A stretch of 64,000 bases of DNA from Anaerolineales bacterium (GCA_020634155.1 JACKCI010000001.1:1178001-1242000); one strand, 5' to 3'; positions 8,572 through 17,444 are shown, counted from the first letter of the stretch. Program-made: numbers and translations. Notes: generated by a model from the sequence alone, not told the origin.

Positions 8572-10143
8572 CTACAACAACCCAAGAATTTCATACACAT
8601 TCAGACGTTGTTGGCGGTCTGACCCCGCGATTTGCCCAAGGTAAGTGGCCTTGACTCGATCTTTGTCCAAATTCGAGATGAGGTCTTCGGTGACAAGAAT
8701 TTGCTTGGCTTGGGCTTTTTCCTGCAAACGCTGCACGACCTGAATTACCTCACCAACCGCTGCATAGCCCAGCCCACGCACGGCTCCGATATTGCCAACA
8801 ATCGCACGTCCAGCATGGACCCCAATCCCGAAATTCAGGCCTTCAGGCTCACCATCAGCAGTTCGCACTACAGCAAGGGCGGTCTCTAAAGCTTTGATTA
8901 AATAGTTGTCTTGGCTCTCAGGGACATTAAAATAGGCCACAATACCTTCCCCCAAATAGCGTTCAGCAACGCCCCCGTGCCGTGCAATTATGTTGGCCGC
9001 ACTTTCTAAATAGCGGTTCATGACCAAAACGAATTCATCCGGATTTAGGCGATTTGCAAGAGCATCATGCCCTCGCAACGTCAACAACATGACCCCCACC
9101 TCACCCCGCGAGCTACTCAACGCTGGCAAATCTTGTTCCAAAATCTGGTCGAGAAGTGTTGGCGCAATGAATTGGCCCAGCGATGAACGTAATTTAGATA
9201 GCTCACGGTCTCGATACCGTGCCAACTCCGTAAAGTTCGTCGCGTTTTCAATAGCAATTGCCGCATAGTCCGCCAAAGCGCTCAACATAGCACCGTCTTG
9301 CTTGCGAAACGAACGCGCATCTGGACTCATGCTATTAACACTCAAGGCCCCTATCGAGCGTTCACCGAGCATCAATGGCGTAACCAAAATTGCATAGGGA
9401 ATGTTCGACTTTTTCTGTCGATAGGCCGCCAACTCCTCTGCTCCTAGTGCCAAGGGCTTACCCATCTGAATTGAGCGCCACGCAAAGGGGTCATTGGCAA
9501 GTTGATTCACGGTGCGAATTTGGGGGTCGTTGGGGTATTTAATGGCACGGCAAACCAATTGTTCGCCCATCATAAGATAGAGGCTACCCGCTTCGCTATC
9601 GGTGATTTCAGTAGCAGCCCACACAATCCGCCCGATGACATCATCAATACCTGCTAAAGAGGTGACCGTCTTGCCGATATTATACAGTGTGTTGAGTTCA
9701 CGGATACGTTGGGTCATATCCGCATTAGCCGCGATTAGTCGTTCTGTCAGGGCTTCTTTTTCTTTGCGAAGACGCACCTCGCTTAAGGTTCGCTCAATAG
9801 CCCACAACATTTCATCCACCGTAAACGGCTTTTTGACATAATCATGCACGCCTTTACGATAAACTTCGATGGCAATTTCTTCGCTACCATGGAATGTCAT
9901 CAAGATAACAGGTATTTCAAGCTGCTCGTCCTTAAGCGCATCCAAGACTTGCATGCCATTCATCTTGGGCATCTGCAAATCCAGCAGAATTAAGTCGGGG
10001 TGTTCTGCACGGGCAATTTCAATCGCCTCAAGACCATTACGCGCCATTAGATAGTCAAAATTATTTGGCTGTAAAATGTACTCAATGATGAAATCACGAC
10101 TCTCTTTACCGTCGTCGCAAACCAAAACCCGTTCTTCTGCCAT
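8572..10143 (-). CDS. Receiver-GAF-degenerate class III cyclase homology protein
   Basis: Three domains are visible in 523 residues: a receiver (1-125; Asp55 in LILLDLQMPK, Lys105 in VKKPF), a coiled linker, a GAF domain (about 160-310) and a C-terminal class III cyclase homology domain (about 335-500). In the last, the residues that normally bind metal are altered: the first Asp site reads LLTLRGHD, the second site reads YLGEGIVAYF where GD is usual, and the transition-state region reads GEVIQVVQRLQ where an Asn and Arg-rich motif is usual. It is therefore probably not an active cyclase, though nucleotide binding is possible. ATG 10143 is preferred to an upstream TTG. It is the first gene of the block feeding the kinase. 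Confidence 0.87.
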   Translation of the reverse strand: MAEERVLVCDDGKESRDFIIEYILQPNNFDYLMARNGLEAIEIARAEHPDLILLDLQMPKMNGMQVLDALKDEQLEIPVILMTFHGSEEIAIEVYRKGVHDYVKKPFTVDEMLWAIERTLSEVRLRKEKEALTERLIAANADMTQRIRELNTLYNIGKTVTSLAGIDDVIGRIVWAATEITDSEAGSLYLMMGEQLVCRAIKYPNDPQIRTVNQLANDPFAWRSIQMGKPLALGAEELAAYRQKKSNIPYAILVTPLMLGERSIGALSVNSMSPDARSFRKQDGAMLSALADYAAIAIENATNFTELARYRDRELSKLRSSLGQFIAPTLLDQILEQDLPALSSSRGEVGVMLLTLRGHDALANRLNPDEFVLVMNRYLESAANIIARHGGVAERYLGEGIVAYFNVPESQDNYLIKALETALAVVRTADGEPEGLNFGIGVHAGRAIVGNIGAVRGLGYAAVGEVIQVVQRLQEKAQAKQILVTEDLISNLDKDRVKATYLGQIAGSDRQQRLNVYEILGLL

Positions 10144-10215
10144 CACTGCACACCCTTTGTATCGGACACTCAATAGTAAGTAGAATAGTACAAGCTGGAT
10201 AGAACTGCCAATCGA

Positions 10216-11187
10216 CTAAGGTATCTCAATGTTCACAGGTTGCCCCACCGCTACATAGTCTACCGCATGTTCCAATTGATAAATAACCAATAACGCACTT
10301 CCCTCTGGTGCTTCTCCCGCCACATAGTCGTTCGGAGTTAATTCGCCTTGCACCAAGATATTGAGTTGTTCGTGCAGAAACTCGCCAGTCTCTAAGTCTA
10401 GCCAAACTGTCCATGACATATCCACCGCTTCGTTAACAAATGCATTCAACAGCGCATCCCGATTGGGCATCCCCTCAAAAGCGGTACTTAGTATAGCCAA
10501 TGGATTGAGTTGCACCCGAATTTGGCGTGCTGGAGTTCCGGTTAATGGCCCAGCGTTGATTGGTTCCTCGCTCACGACCACCACACCAGCTACCCACTCT
10601 GGTTGAATACTATCACGCAGATAACCAGCAAAATCAATATCAAGCAGGGGATTGGCTGGCATCGCTGAAGAATCAGCCAAAACTAACCGCTCTAGATGGG
10701 CCACCGCTAAAGCCGAGAATTGGCGCGGGTCGTCAGTGATATCAATCCATTGTAAATTGGGCATCGGAGGCAAGGCATCGCTCCCTCCGTTGCGAAGAGC
10801 CTGCATATACAAGCGCCCGCCAACACGTCGTGCCTCGACCAACAAGGTATAGTCTTCTAGAGTTTGAGATTCTGGTGAGAAGAAGTTTTGCTCCATGTTT
10901 TCAATGGTCATCAAAGTCGCCAAGTCTGGACTATGATGCTCGGTTGTGCTGGTACTGATAATTTCGCGTTGGTTGGTAAAGGTGTTACCAAATGAAATCG
11001 TCAGTGTTTCACCATAAAAGATTGTATCGGTTGTTATGGTACTATAGGTCTCCCACATTGTGCGAGTAGACTCGGCTGACTCAATCTCTGCCAATAGCTG
11101 TTGCTGCTCTGGCGCAAGGGGTGGGTCTTGAGCATTGGCAACACTGACCAGTGTGCATGCAAGTATCAGTAAGCATAATAGCCGCAT
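10216..11187 (-). CDS. Secreted protein of unknown function
   Basis: The 323-residue product begins with a typical signal peptide ending in VSVANA, with cleavage expected before QDPPLAP. There is no lipobox Cys and no later membrane segment, so it is exported and released or held at the surface. The rest alternates short beta-like stretches (for example WTVWLDLETGEFLHEQLNILV), which recalls LolA/LppX-like half-barrels that bind lipid, but this is only a resemblance. It stands alone, divergent from the phosphatase-superfamily gene, with 36 bases between them. Confidence 0.7.
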   Translation of the reverse strand: MRLLCLLILACTLVSVANAQDPPLAPEQQQLLAEIESAESTRTMWETYSTITTDTIFYGETLTISFGNTFTNQREIISTSTTEHHSPDLATLMTIENMEQNFFSPESQTLEDYTLLVEARRVGGRLYMQALRNGGSDALPPMPNLQWIDITDDPRQFSALAVAHLERLVLADSSAMPANPLLDIDFAGYLRDSIQPEWVAGVVVVSEEPINAGPLTGTPARQIRVQLNPLAILSTAFEGMPNRDALLNAFVNEAVDMSWTVWLDLETGEFLHEQLNILVQGELTPNDYVAGEAPEGSALLVIYQLEHAVDYVAVGQPVNIEIP

Positions 11188-11223
11188 CGCTCTGTCCTTT
11201 CACCTTAAAGGAGTTTAGCACAG

Positions 11224-12141
11224 ATGCACATCATCATCATTTTTTTGGATGGAATTGGGTTAGGAGAGAACGACCCTACCGTTAATCCCTTTGCTGTCAT
11301 GAATACACCAACTTTGCATATGCTGGCGGGTGGGCAGCGCTGGCTACGCCAAACCCCACGTACCGAGTCGGAACGGGCTATTTTTATCCCCACCGATGCT
11401 CATATGGGAATCGCAGGTCGTCCTCAGAGCGCAACCGGACAAGCTACTATCCTCACTGGACGTAATGTACCTGCCGAACTCGGTGAACATTATGGCCCCA
11501 AACCGAATCCGCCCATCCGCGCCATCCTTGCCGAAGATAATCTATTTAAGCGCCTTGTCACACATGGCAAAAAGGCAAGCCTTATCAATCCTTATCCTCC
11601 CGGTTTCTTTGAAACGCTTAATCGTGGCAAGCGTCTCCCCTCCAGTATTCAAGATGCTGCATTAGTGGCAGGTGTTCCACTCTTAACAGAGCAAGACTAC
11701 TACCAAGGTCAAGCGATTTCACCAGATTGGACAGGCGAAGGTTGGACACATTATCTTGGCTACCACGATGCACCAGTGTATACACCTGAAGCGGCAGGCA
11801 AGCTTATAGGCGAACTAGCCCGCCAACATGACCTTACCTTCTTTAGCACATGGATTACTGATGAACTAGGTCATCGCGGGCCATTTAGTGACGCAGTGGC
11901 TTATATGGAGCGCTTTGATCGGGTTATGGCCGGATTGTTGGAGATATGGGATGATGACGAAGGGCTTATCATCATCACTTCCGATCATGGCAACATGGAG
12001 GTACAAGGTGACCGCCGACACAGCGAGAATCAGGTGCCGACGGTTGTTATTGGTCAAACCCGTCACGCATTTGCGGAAGGCTTCAGTTCGTTGGTGGATA
12101 TTACTCCGCGAGTCTTACAGGCGCTGGATTTAGCGCCGTAG
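11224..12141 (+). CDS. Alkaline phosphatase superfamily metalloenzyme
   Basis: The N-terminus FLDGIGLGENDPTVNP holds the first metal-binding Asp of the superfamily, an SATGQATILTG stretch carries a likely nucleophile Thr/Ser region, and TDELGHRG, ITSDHGNME and DRRHSENQVP supply the second set of metal ligands (Asp, His). This order is that of phosphoglycerate mutase/phosphopentomutase-like enzymes and their uncharacterised relatives. At 305 residues it lacks the large insert of true iPGM, so its substrate is not clear; a phosphomonoester or phosphonate hydrolase is plausible. No signal peptide, so cytosolic. An AAAGGAG site precedes ATG 11224. Its 3' end overlaps the convergent lipoprotein gene by 12 bases. 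Confidence 0.85.
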   Translation: MHIIIIFLDGIGLGENDPTVNPFAVMNTPTLHMLAGGQRWLRQTPRTESERAIFIPTDAHMGIAGRPQSATGQATILTGRNVPAELGEHYGPKPNPPIRAILAEDNLFKRLVTHGKKASLINPYPPGFFETLNRGKRLPSSIQDAALVAGVPLLTEQDYYQGQAISPDWTGEGWTHYLGYHDAPVYTPEAAGKLIGELARQHDLTFFSTWITDELGHRGPFSDAVAYMERFDRVMAGLLEIWDDDEGLIIITSDHGNMEVQGDRRHSENQVPTVVIGQTRHAFAEGFSSLVDITPRVLQALDLAP

Positions 12142-12933
12142 CCGCCATGTCCCTGTTGGACAAGCACTGTCTAACGCATCTTCGTAGAGCAGCAGTGTTT
12201 CATTGTAAAACGACCCAATCCGCCATTCACCCGGAGCAGGTTCATAAACATCGTCGATTAACTGACCACCAGCAAGATACTCACGCCGTGCGCTGTGTTC
12301 AATTTCAGGGGTTAAAGCCCACCCTAACTGAGACCGCACCTCTGGGTTATCTCGCCAAATCTTACCAAAGCCGCGAATGGGTTGCTGCGGTTGAACATCT
12401 AGGCGGGTGGATTGCGTTGTGGTATCGGGTGACGGCTCAAAGGTAGGCAGCGATTCGGTATCTCCTTCAATGAAGGTATCTTCAAAACACAGCCATTGCC
12501 CTACTTCTGGATCGATTTGGTCACCCACCAACACCCAAACCGTGCGTGACTCGCGGAACCAAACCATACGCCCTCCCTCAAATAACTGCTCAACCGTCGT
12601 CACCAATTCGATACGCGGTGTCGGAAAGTTACTCGGCGGAATGGTGGGGCTAGGTAATGGTGTGAGGGTTGCGGTTGGGCTGATGGTAGGGGCTGGCGTA
12701 TGTGCTTCGATAGTCTCAAGTTGTTGAGCAACCACCTGCAAAGTCGCCACATCTGACATCAATACTTGGTTGGTAGCTTGCAAGGCCGTGATGGTTGATT
12801 GCAGATACTCAACCTGTGCATCTGTTGGAACAGGCGTCACAATTCGTAGTTGAGTCGGTGGGGGGTCATCATTTTGGTCACAGGCGACCAACCCCAGAAT
12901 TAAAAGAAGCAGTATTAGACGAAAATAGCGCAT
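12130..12933 (-). CDS. Lipoprotein with coiled coil and LGFP-like C-terminal part
   Basis: A clear lipoprotein signal (LILGLVAC, Cys at about residue 18) is followed by a short coiled coil (about 42-75), a Pro/Thr-rich spacer (about 78-105) and a globular C-terminal part. That part contains FEGGRMVWF and IRGFGKIWRDNPEVRSQLGWA, a pattern I associate with small repeat-like modules in surface proteins of Chloroflexota, akin to LGFP repeats. Function is unknown; a cell-surface role is expected. Its end overlaps the end of the phosphatase-superfamily gene on the opposite strand. Confidence 0.75.
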   Translation of the reverse strand: MRYFRLILLLLILGLVACDQNDDPPPTQLRIVTPVPTDAQVEYLQSTITALQATNQVLMSDVATLQVVAQQLETIEAHTPAPTISPTATLTPLPSPTIPPSNFPTPRIELVTTVEQLFEGGRMVWFRESRTVWVLVGDQIDPEVGQWLCFEDTFIEGDTESLPTFEPSPDTTTQSTRLDVQPQQPIRGFGKIWRDNPEVRSQLGWALTPEIEHSARREYLAGGQLIDDVYEPAPGEWRIGSFYNETLLLYEDALDSACPTGTWRLRR

Positions 12934-13041
12934 TAACTCAAGTCCTTAGTGAATGAGGCACCATTGTAGGCAATGCCAAGCCGAATCGCAAGCGGTGTTT
13001 GTCTAAATTAACAGACACCCATCTAAGCAAAAAAGTTCCCT

Positions 13042-13620
13042 CTAGCGTGGTTCTTCAATAATAATGGATTGGTAGGTATAGACTTCCATCGGGTAATCAC
13101 GCCACGCCGAAGAACGGAGACCCATCTTTTGGCATAGCATATTCAAAAACACCTCTGGCTTGGAGATACGTTCCCAAACTTGGGGTAGAAAGGTAGCGCG
13201 GTATTCGCCATAGACCAAGGTCACCCCATCCACCTCTGGACGCAGTTTGCGAAGAAGGTCGGGGGGGGATTGATAATCGAGAGGCTGCATCGGGGTCAAA
13301 ACGCTTATTTCAATATGCAAGTGTGGGACTTCATGCGATTGCACAGGCGCAAAGCGTGGGTCATTCAAAGCTGTTTGGCGGGTAGTAATCACAACTTCCA
13401 ATGCCAGCGGATTGCGTGCCACTAGTGTTCCAGTACAACCGCGCAAGTCGTCTGTTTCATGATGCCGCAGAGTCACAAAACAAGCTCGTGCTGAGTGAAG
13501 GGCATTTGGCAGATTTTCCCAATCTACTGCGGGCGAGGGCTGGTTGGCAGCCACAGCCACTAGGGTGTCCCGCGCCAAGGTTAAGAGTATATGTTGTTCC
13601 TCTTCAGCATAGCTATTCAT
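13042..13620 (-). CDS. amrA: AMMECR1 domain protein (AmmeMemoRadiSam system protein A)
   Basis: The 192-residue product matches the AMMECR1 family along its length: ACFVTLRHHETDDLRGCTGTL near residues 46-66 carries the family hallmark (R-G-C-x-G), and ALNDPRFAPVQ, HLHIEISVLTPM, EVDGVTLVYGEYRATFLPQVWE and SAWRDYPMEVYTYQ follow in the usual order. Family knowledge: bacterial members often sit with a Memo protein and a radical SAM enzyme; neither partner is next to it here, although a radical SAM gene occurs 21 kb away. Its start overlaps the end of the flavin reductase gene by eight bases, so they form a two-gene operon. Biochemical role unknown. Confidence 0.92.
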   Translation of the reverse strand: MNSYAEEEQHILLTLARDTLVAVAANQPSPAVDWENLPNALHSARACFVTLRHHETDDLRGCTGTLVARNPLALEVVITTRQTALNDPRFAPVQSHEVPHLHIEISVLTPMQPLDYQSPPDLLRKLRPEVDGVTLVYGEYRATFLPQVWERISKPEVFLNMLCQKMGLRSSAWRDYPMEVYTYQSIIIEEPR

Positions 13621-14113
13621 GGTTCTCCAGCGAATAATAACCGCGATTATAATAAATCAACGGCTTAGGGGCGGCTTCTGGTACTTGGCTGGCAACCACC
13701 TCCCCTACCACAATATCATGGGTACTTCCATCATAGACCGCCCACAAGCGGCAATCCAAGACCGCCACTGCGTCATGCAACAAAGGCGCACCTGTTACCA
13801 GTGTGAATGTCCGCAAATCTTGAAAACGGTCAGTTTCGTGTGGAAAGTTTGGGTCAAAACCAGCAAAACGTACCGATAAGTCTATTCGTTTTTCATCAAT
13901 CAAAACAACCCCAAAGGCCTCATTGCTCAATAAGGCTTGGGTGGTTGGCGAATCCTTGGACAAACACACCAATACCAAAGGCGGCGTTAAAGAAACTGAT
14001 GTAAACGAGCTAACGGTCATGCCGTATTGTGTGCCATGCGCGTCTTGTGTGGTCACAATGGAGACCCCACTCGGCCAGTTTCGCATGGTCAATCGTAAAA
14101 TTTCACCATCCAT
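13613..14113 (-). CDS. Flavin reductase-like FMN-binding protein
   Basis: This 166-residue protein has the split-barrel flavin reductase pattern: WPSGVSIVTTQD, GMTVSSFTSVSLTPPLVLVCL, the NEAFGVVLI strand, a central DPNFPH loop, and a C-terminal LLHDAVAVLDCRLW with HDIVVGEVV. Relatives reduce FMN or FAD with NAD(P)H to supply a monooxygenase or act on their own. No partner oxygenase is adjacent. ATG 14113 is chosen with GAGG about ten bases upstream; a TTG two codons earlier is in frame. It is the first gene of the operon with amrA. Confidence 0.9.
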   Translation of the reverse strand: MDGEILRLTMRNWPSGVSIVTTQDAHGTQYGMTVSSFTSVSLTPPLVLVCLSKDSPTTQALLSNEAFGVVLIDEKRIDLSVRFAGFDPNFPHETDRFQDLRTFTLVTGAPLLHDAVAVLDCRLWAVYDGSTHDIVVGEVVASQVPEAAPKPLIYYNRGYYSLENHE

Positions 14114-14168
14114 ATTCAATACCTCACTCTCAGTATAACCTATGGTGTGCTATCATAGGTAGGAAAAT

Positions 14169-14198
14169 TTGCGTAAGTTCATTCCCTATTGTTAAGAT
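14169..14198 (+). promoter_or_regulatory. Promoter for the RR-HK-RR cassette
   Basis: TTGCGT (14169-14174) and TAAGAT (14193-14198) are separated by 18 bases, 36 bases upstream of the GTG start at 14235, which itself has an AAGGAGG ribosome site at 14221-14227. Confidence 0.45.
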
Positions 14199-14234
14199 GT
14201 TGGATAGGTCATCGCGCCATAAGGAGGTTTTCGT

Positions 14235-14651
14235 GTGTCGTCGTGGATGCTAGTTGAAGACGAAGAGGACATCCGAAATGTTGTTAAAGTGATGTTCCAA
14301 GTTTGGGGACATCAAGTTATCGAATTTAAGAACGGCCATGAAGCCGTTAAGTTTCTCGAATCAGTTGAAAAAGGTGAATATACCGGAGACCTGCCCGAAC
14401 TGCTTTTAAGTGATATTCGGATGCCCGGACCCAACGGGAATGAAATCGCACGTCGGATGCGCCAAGTGGAAAAACTGAAGGATGTACCGATTATCCTCAT
14501 GACCGCTTTCCAGCTTTCCGAAAGTGAACAAATGGCCTTTCGCACCAATGACGGTGTTAATCGGATTATCTTTAAACCATTGCCTGACTTCGATAAGTTT
14601 CATCAAATGATTCTCGAAGTCATCAATAAAACCTATCAACCACCATCATAA
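14235..14651 (+). CDS. Single-domain response regulator (first of a pair)
   Basis: The whole 138-residue protein is one receiver domain: acidic pair in LVEDEED, phosphoacceptor Asp60 (LLLSDIRMPGP), Thr90 and Lys114 (IIFKPLPD). The start is GTG 14235, set by the AAGGAGG site seven bases upstream. It ends ten bases before the histidine kinase gene. It is colinear with the second regulator after the kinase: the WML/WMV VEDE start, GDLPEL, KLKDV and KPLP blocks all fall at the same residue numbers, so the two are paralogues from a duplication. With no output domain, it probably acts by protein contact or phosphate relay. Confidence 0.9.
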   Translation: MSSWMLVEDEEDIRNVVKVMFQVWGHQVIEFKNGHEAVKFLESVEKGEYTGDLPELLLSDIRMPGPNGNEIARRMRQVEKLKDVPIILMTAFQLSESEQMAFRTNDGVNRIIFKPLPDFDKFHQMILEVINKTYQPPS

Positions 14652-14661
14652 GTCATTTGCT

Positions 14662-15936
14662 ATGGATCAATATCCAAGTTCCGACCAACAAGCACAGCAA
14701 CTACGGGGCCTTCTGCGGGTCGTCAATGAGCTAGGCACAGCTACCGACCAGATGTTTAAGCGCATCTATGGTAGCCTGAGCCGACGGCGCAAGACACTGG
14801 TTGATACAGAGGCCCTACGCCGCGCCCAAGCCCATGCCCGCGCCCTACAACGACGCGCTCGCGCTCAGGGTCTTGAGATTGCACGGGTAACGGCTATCCT
14901 TGCCACCATTGACGAAGGGGTGGTCATGCAAGACCCCCAAGGCCGCATTATCTTGATGAATGAAGCAGCCCGTCAGCTCCTAGGCGGTATCAAAATCTTT
15001 TGGGATAGCCCATTGGGTCGGATGTTCATGGATATTCTAGACCCTGAGCCTCCACTCGAAACCCGTGCGGGTAGCATTGTCCCAATCGGGCAACCCCAGC
15101 GAGTCGAACTCTCCGACCAAAACAACAAAGAGGTTGGTGTCCGTTTGGCACGAGCCTACGCCAGCCAAGGCCACTTGTTAGGCACTATCATGGTCTTGAG
15201 TGACATTACCGCAGGTCAGAATTTTGGGGAACGCCTCAAAACATCATTTGTCACGCAGATGAGCCATGAATTGCGGACACCTCTAACTTCCATCAAAGGA
15301 ATGAGTGATGTTCTCCTCAATATCCCCGAGGGTCAACCGCCGAACCGTCGCTTCTTGGAAGCCATCGGGCGCAATGTAGCGATTCTTGACCGCATGATTG
15401 TGGAGATGCTCGATCTTTCTGAAATTGAAGCGAACACCTTTGAGCCGCGCCAAGATAGCCTGATGTTAAATGAGCAGGTCTTCAACATCTTGCAAGGCAT
15501 GGAGCCAGACTTGAAAAAGGCACAGTTGAGTCTAACGGTCATGATTGCCAAGCCACTGGAAATTATAGGTGACGCCCGTCGCATCCAGTGGGCCATTGGG
15601 CACCTCATTGAAAACGCTGTCCAATATACCCCACCCGGTGGTGAGATTATTGTGATGATGCGCCAAAAAGGTACCCATGCGGTTGTAACCGTTCAAGATA
15701 CCGGAGTGGGGATTCGAGAGCAAGATATTCCTCGATTATTCGAGCGTTTCTTCCGCGGAGAAGCCAAAACCTCTGAAGGCAAAACCATTGATCCACGTGG
15801 TCTCGGTCAGGGCTTGTATATTGCCAATGCAGTAGCCGAAGGACATGGTGGACATTTAGGGGTACAAAGCACAGTCGGGGTTGGGAGTGTATTTACCATG
15901 ACCTTACCCATTCACGGACTTGCTTTGAATTCATGA
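14662..15936 (+). CDS. Soluble PAS-domain sensor histidine kinase
   Basis: No membrane segment is visible in 424 residues, so the enzyme is cytosolic. An Arg-rich helical N-terminus (1-75) leads to a PAS domain (about 77-188, with ILATIDEGVVMQDPQGRIILMNEAA), a HisKA domain with phosphoacceptor His202 (SFVTQMSHELRTPLTS) and a HATPase_c domain with IENAVQYTPPGG, VQDTGVGI, FERFFRG and GLGQGLYIANAV. All motifs look functional. It lies between two paralogous receiver proteins in one operon, which points to a one-kinase, two-regulator circuit. The ribosome site before ATG 14662 is poor, so translation is probably coupled to the preceding gene. Confidence 0.93.
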   Translation: MDQYPSSDQQAQQLRGLLRVVNELGTATDQMFKRIYGSLSRRRKTLVDTEALRRAQAHARALQRRARAQGLEIARVTAILATIDEGVVMQDPQGRIILMNEAARQLLGGIKIFWDSPLGRMFMDILDPEPPLETRAGSIVPIGQPQRVELSDQNNKEVGVRLARAYASQGHLLGTIMVLSDITAGQNFGERLKTSFVTQMSHELRTPLTSIKGMSDVLLNIPEGQPPNRRFLEAIGRNVAILDRMIVEMLDLSEIEANTFEPRQDSLMLNEQVFNILQGMEPDLKKAQLSLTVMIAKPLEIIGDARRIQWAIGHLIENAVQYTPPGGEIIVMMRQKGTHAVVTVQDTGVGIREQDIPRLFERFFRGEAKTSEGKTIDPRGLGQGLYIANAVAEGHGGHLGVQSTVGVGSVFTMTLPIHGLALNS

Positions 15937-15985
15937 GCAACTTATTATTAGTGTTTAAAGCATGACAGGAAAGGGAGCATGAGCG

Positions 15986-16438
15986 TTGCCAACTTGGATG
16001 GTTGTTGAGGACGAACCTGATATTTATGATGTCCTGCTCGCCATGTTTGAGTTATGGGGCATTGAAGGGGTCGCTTTCGTGGATGGTGGTGAGGCTATCG
16101 CGTGGGTAGATGCGGTTGATGAAGGCCGTGTGCATGGCGATTTGCCCGAACTAGCGATTATTGATATTCGCTTGCCCGAAGCCAGTGGACCGGAAGTTGC
16201 AAACCGTATTCGACGTAGTACCAAACTAAAAGATGTGGCGGTGGTTCTCATTACCGCTTACCGTCTTTCGACAGAGCAAGAGAATGAAGCCATTCAGACT
16301 GCTGGAGCCGACCGCTTGATGTATAAACCGTTGCCAGCTATGCCTGAGCTACGCAGTATCCTTGATGAAATAGTGAAAAGACGCCACACTAGCGCAACAG
16401 TACAACCTGCAAATGATGAAAAACCACCAAAATCTTGA
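15986..16438 (+). CDS. Single-domain response regulator (second of a pair)
   Basis: A receiver domain fills residues 1-132 of 150: VVEDEPD, Asp60 (AIIDIRLPEA), Thr90, Lys114 (MYKPLPA). A short hydrophilic tail follows. The start is taken as TTG 15986, since AAAGGGAG lies eight bases upstream and the paralogue begins at the same point; the nearby ATG at 15979 is in another frame and stops quickly. It is related to the regulator before the kinase. Its last 26 bases overlap the start of the membrane protein gene, which implies coupled translation. Confidence 0.87.
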   Translation: MPTWMVVEDEPDIYDVLLAMFELWGIEGVAFVDGGEAIAWVDAVDEGRVHGDLPELAIIDIRLPEASGPEVANRIRRSTKLKDVAVVLITAYRLSTEQENEAIQTAGADRLMYKPLPAMPELRSILDEIVKRRHTSATVQPANDEKPPKS

Positions 16439-17444
16439 GCATACCCCCATCGGGTGGGCCGTATTCCTGTCAGCATGGTTAGTTTTTGGTTTCAGCACCT
16501 ACCTCAACACCAAGACCCTCCGTGCGGTAAATACGAACCCCGATGATTTTGTTTTCTTGCCAGAAACCCTCCATGAAGTCATTTGGCTGGTGCTAGGGAT
16601 TTGGTTGGCAGCTTATATTGCCAGTGCAGTTGTTGGGTTCTTGCACCACAAAACCATTGACAAAGGGCGTATCACGTCCAGCGCGGTCATTGGCTACTGG
16701 ATTGGGCTGGTACTGCATCTCATATTCCTCAACACCTTCCCGAACACCCCCAATAACAGCTTTTCGGTTATCTTAGATATAGCAAACTTACAGCCCCTAC
16801 CCCTTTACTATACATTTATTCTCTTTACAGTCATTGTGGGGCCATTGGTAGCTACATTGTCGGCCTATACGAGTATCTTGCTCGCCAAGGAGCTAGATGA
16901 CTGGTTGCCTGATATTCAGACCGATGCCCGCATGATTATCGTTATGGCTGTTTTGCCACTGGCGTTGCTGCTCTTCCGCATTGGCTATTACAACTATGAC
17001 CACCAAGAATGGGCCAACCAACTCTGGTTACAAGCCAATCGTACCTCCCGTGATGTGACCCCTTTCATCATTCTGAACCTCCATCTGTTAATTGATGCCC
17101 AATTGGCAATGGCAACCCTCTCCCTACTTGGCGCATTGATTGGGATACGCTTCACCGCCCCCAATGCGGTATCCGCCGCCATTGACGCCTTGATTGGCGG
17201 GGCAGTCTATGTTTTGATGGTGATGGTCTTAAAGCAACTGCTAGTGCCTTACGCTGACCCGAATATCCCTAGCGAATTTATTGATAGCCTTGGCCCCTTA
17301 CAGGCACCCATTGAGCGCCATTTTGTATTGCTGTTCTTCATTCCACCCTTATTAGGGATGGCGGCTGCCTTCGCTACCTATTTACTGCGCTCCGTGTTCT
17401 TGCCCGTCAAACGTCACCAAGTCCAAGAAACGCTCCCCCAATAG
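16413..17444 (+). CDS. Integral membrane protein with about eight helices
   Basis: I do not recognise the family. The 343 residues hold about eight hydrophobic segments (starting near residues 10, 50, 85, 125, 168, 210, 254 and 297) with a hydrophilic N-terminus and a basic end. No enzymatic motif was seen. The ATG at 16413 (or 16416) lies inside the end of the second response regulator, so it is translated with the two-component cassette and may be its membrane input or target. Its 3' end overlaps the convergent methyltransferase gene by 63 bases. Confidence 0.72.
   Translation: MMKNHQNLEHTPIGWAVFLSAWLVFGFSTYLNTKTLRAVNTNPDDFVFLPETLHEVIWLVLGIWLAAYIASAVVGFLHHKTIDKGRITSSAVIGYWIGLVLHLIFLNTFPNTPNNSFSVILDIANLQPLPLYYTFILFTVIVGPLVATLSAYTSILLAKELDDWLPDIQTDARMIIVMAVLPLALLLFRIGYYNYDHQEWANQLWLQANRTSRDVTPFIILNLHLLIDAQLAMATLSLLGALIGIRFTAPNAVSAAIDALIGGAVYVLMVMVLKQLLVPYADPNIPSEFIDSLGPLQAPIERHFVLLFFIPPLLGMAAAFATYLLRSVFLPVKRHQVQETLPQ

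Noticed and set aside
12960..13035. Imperfect inverted repeat and T-run as terminator for amrA
   Set aside because: The T-run precedes rather than follows the possible stem on the minus strand, and pairing is broken.
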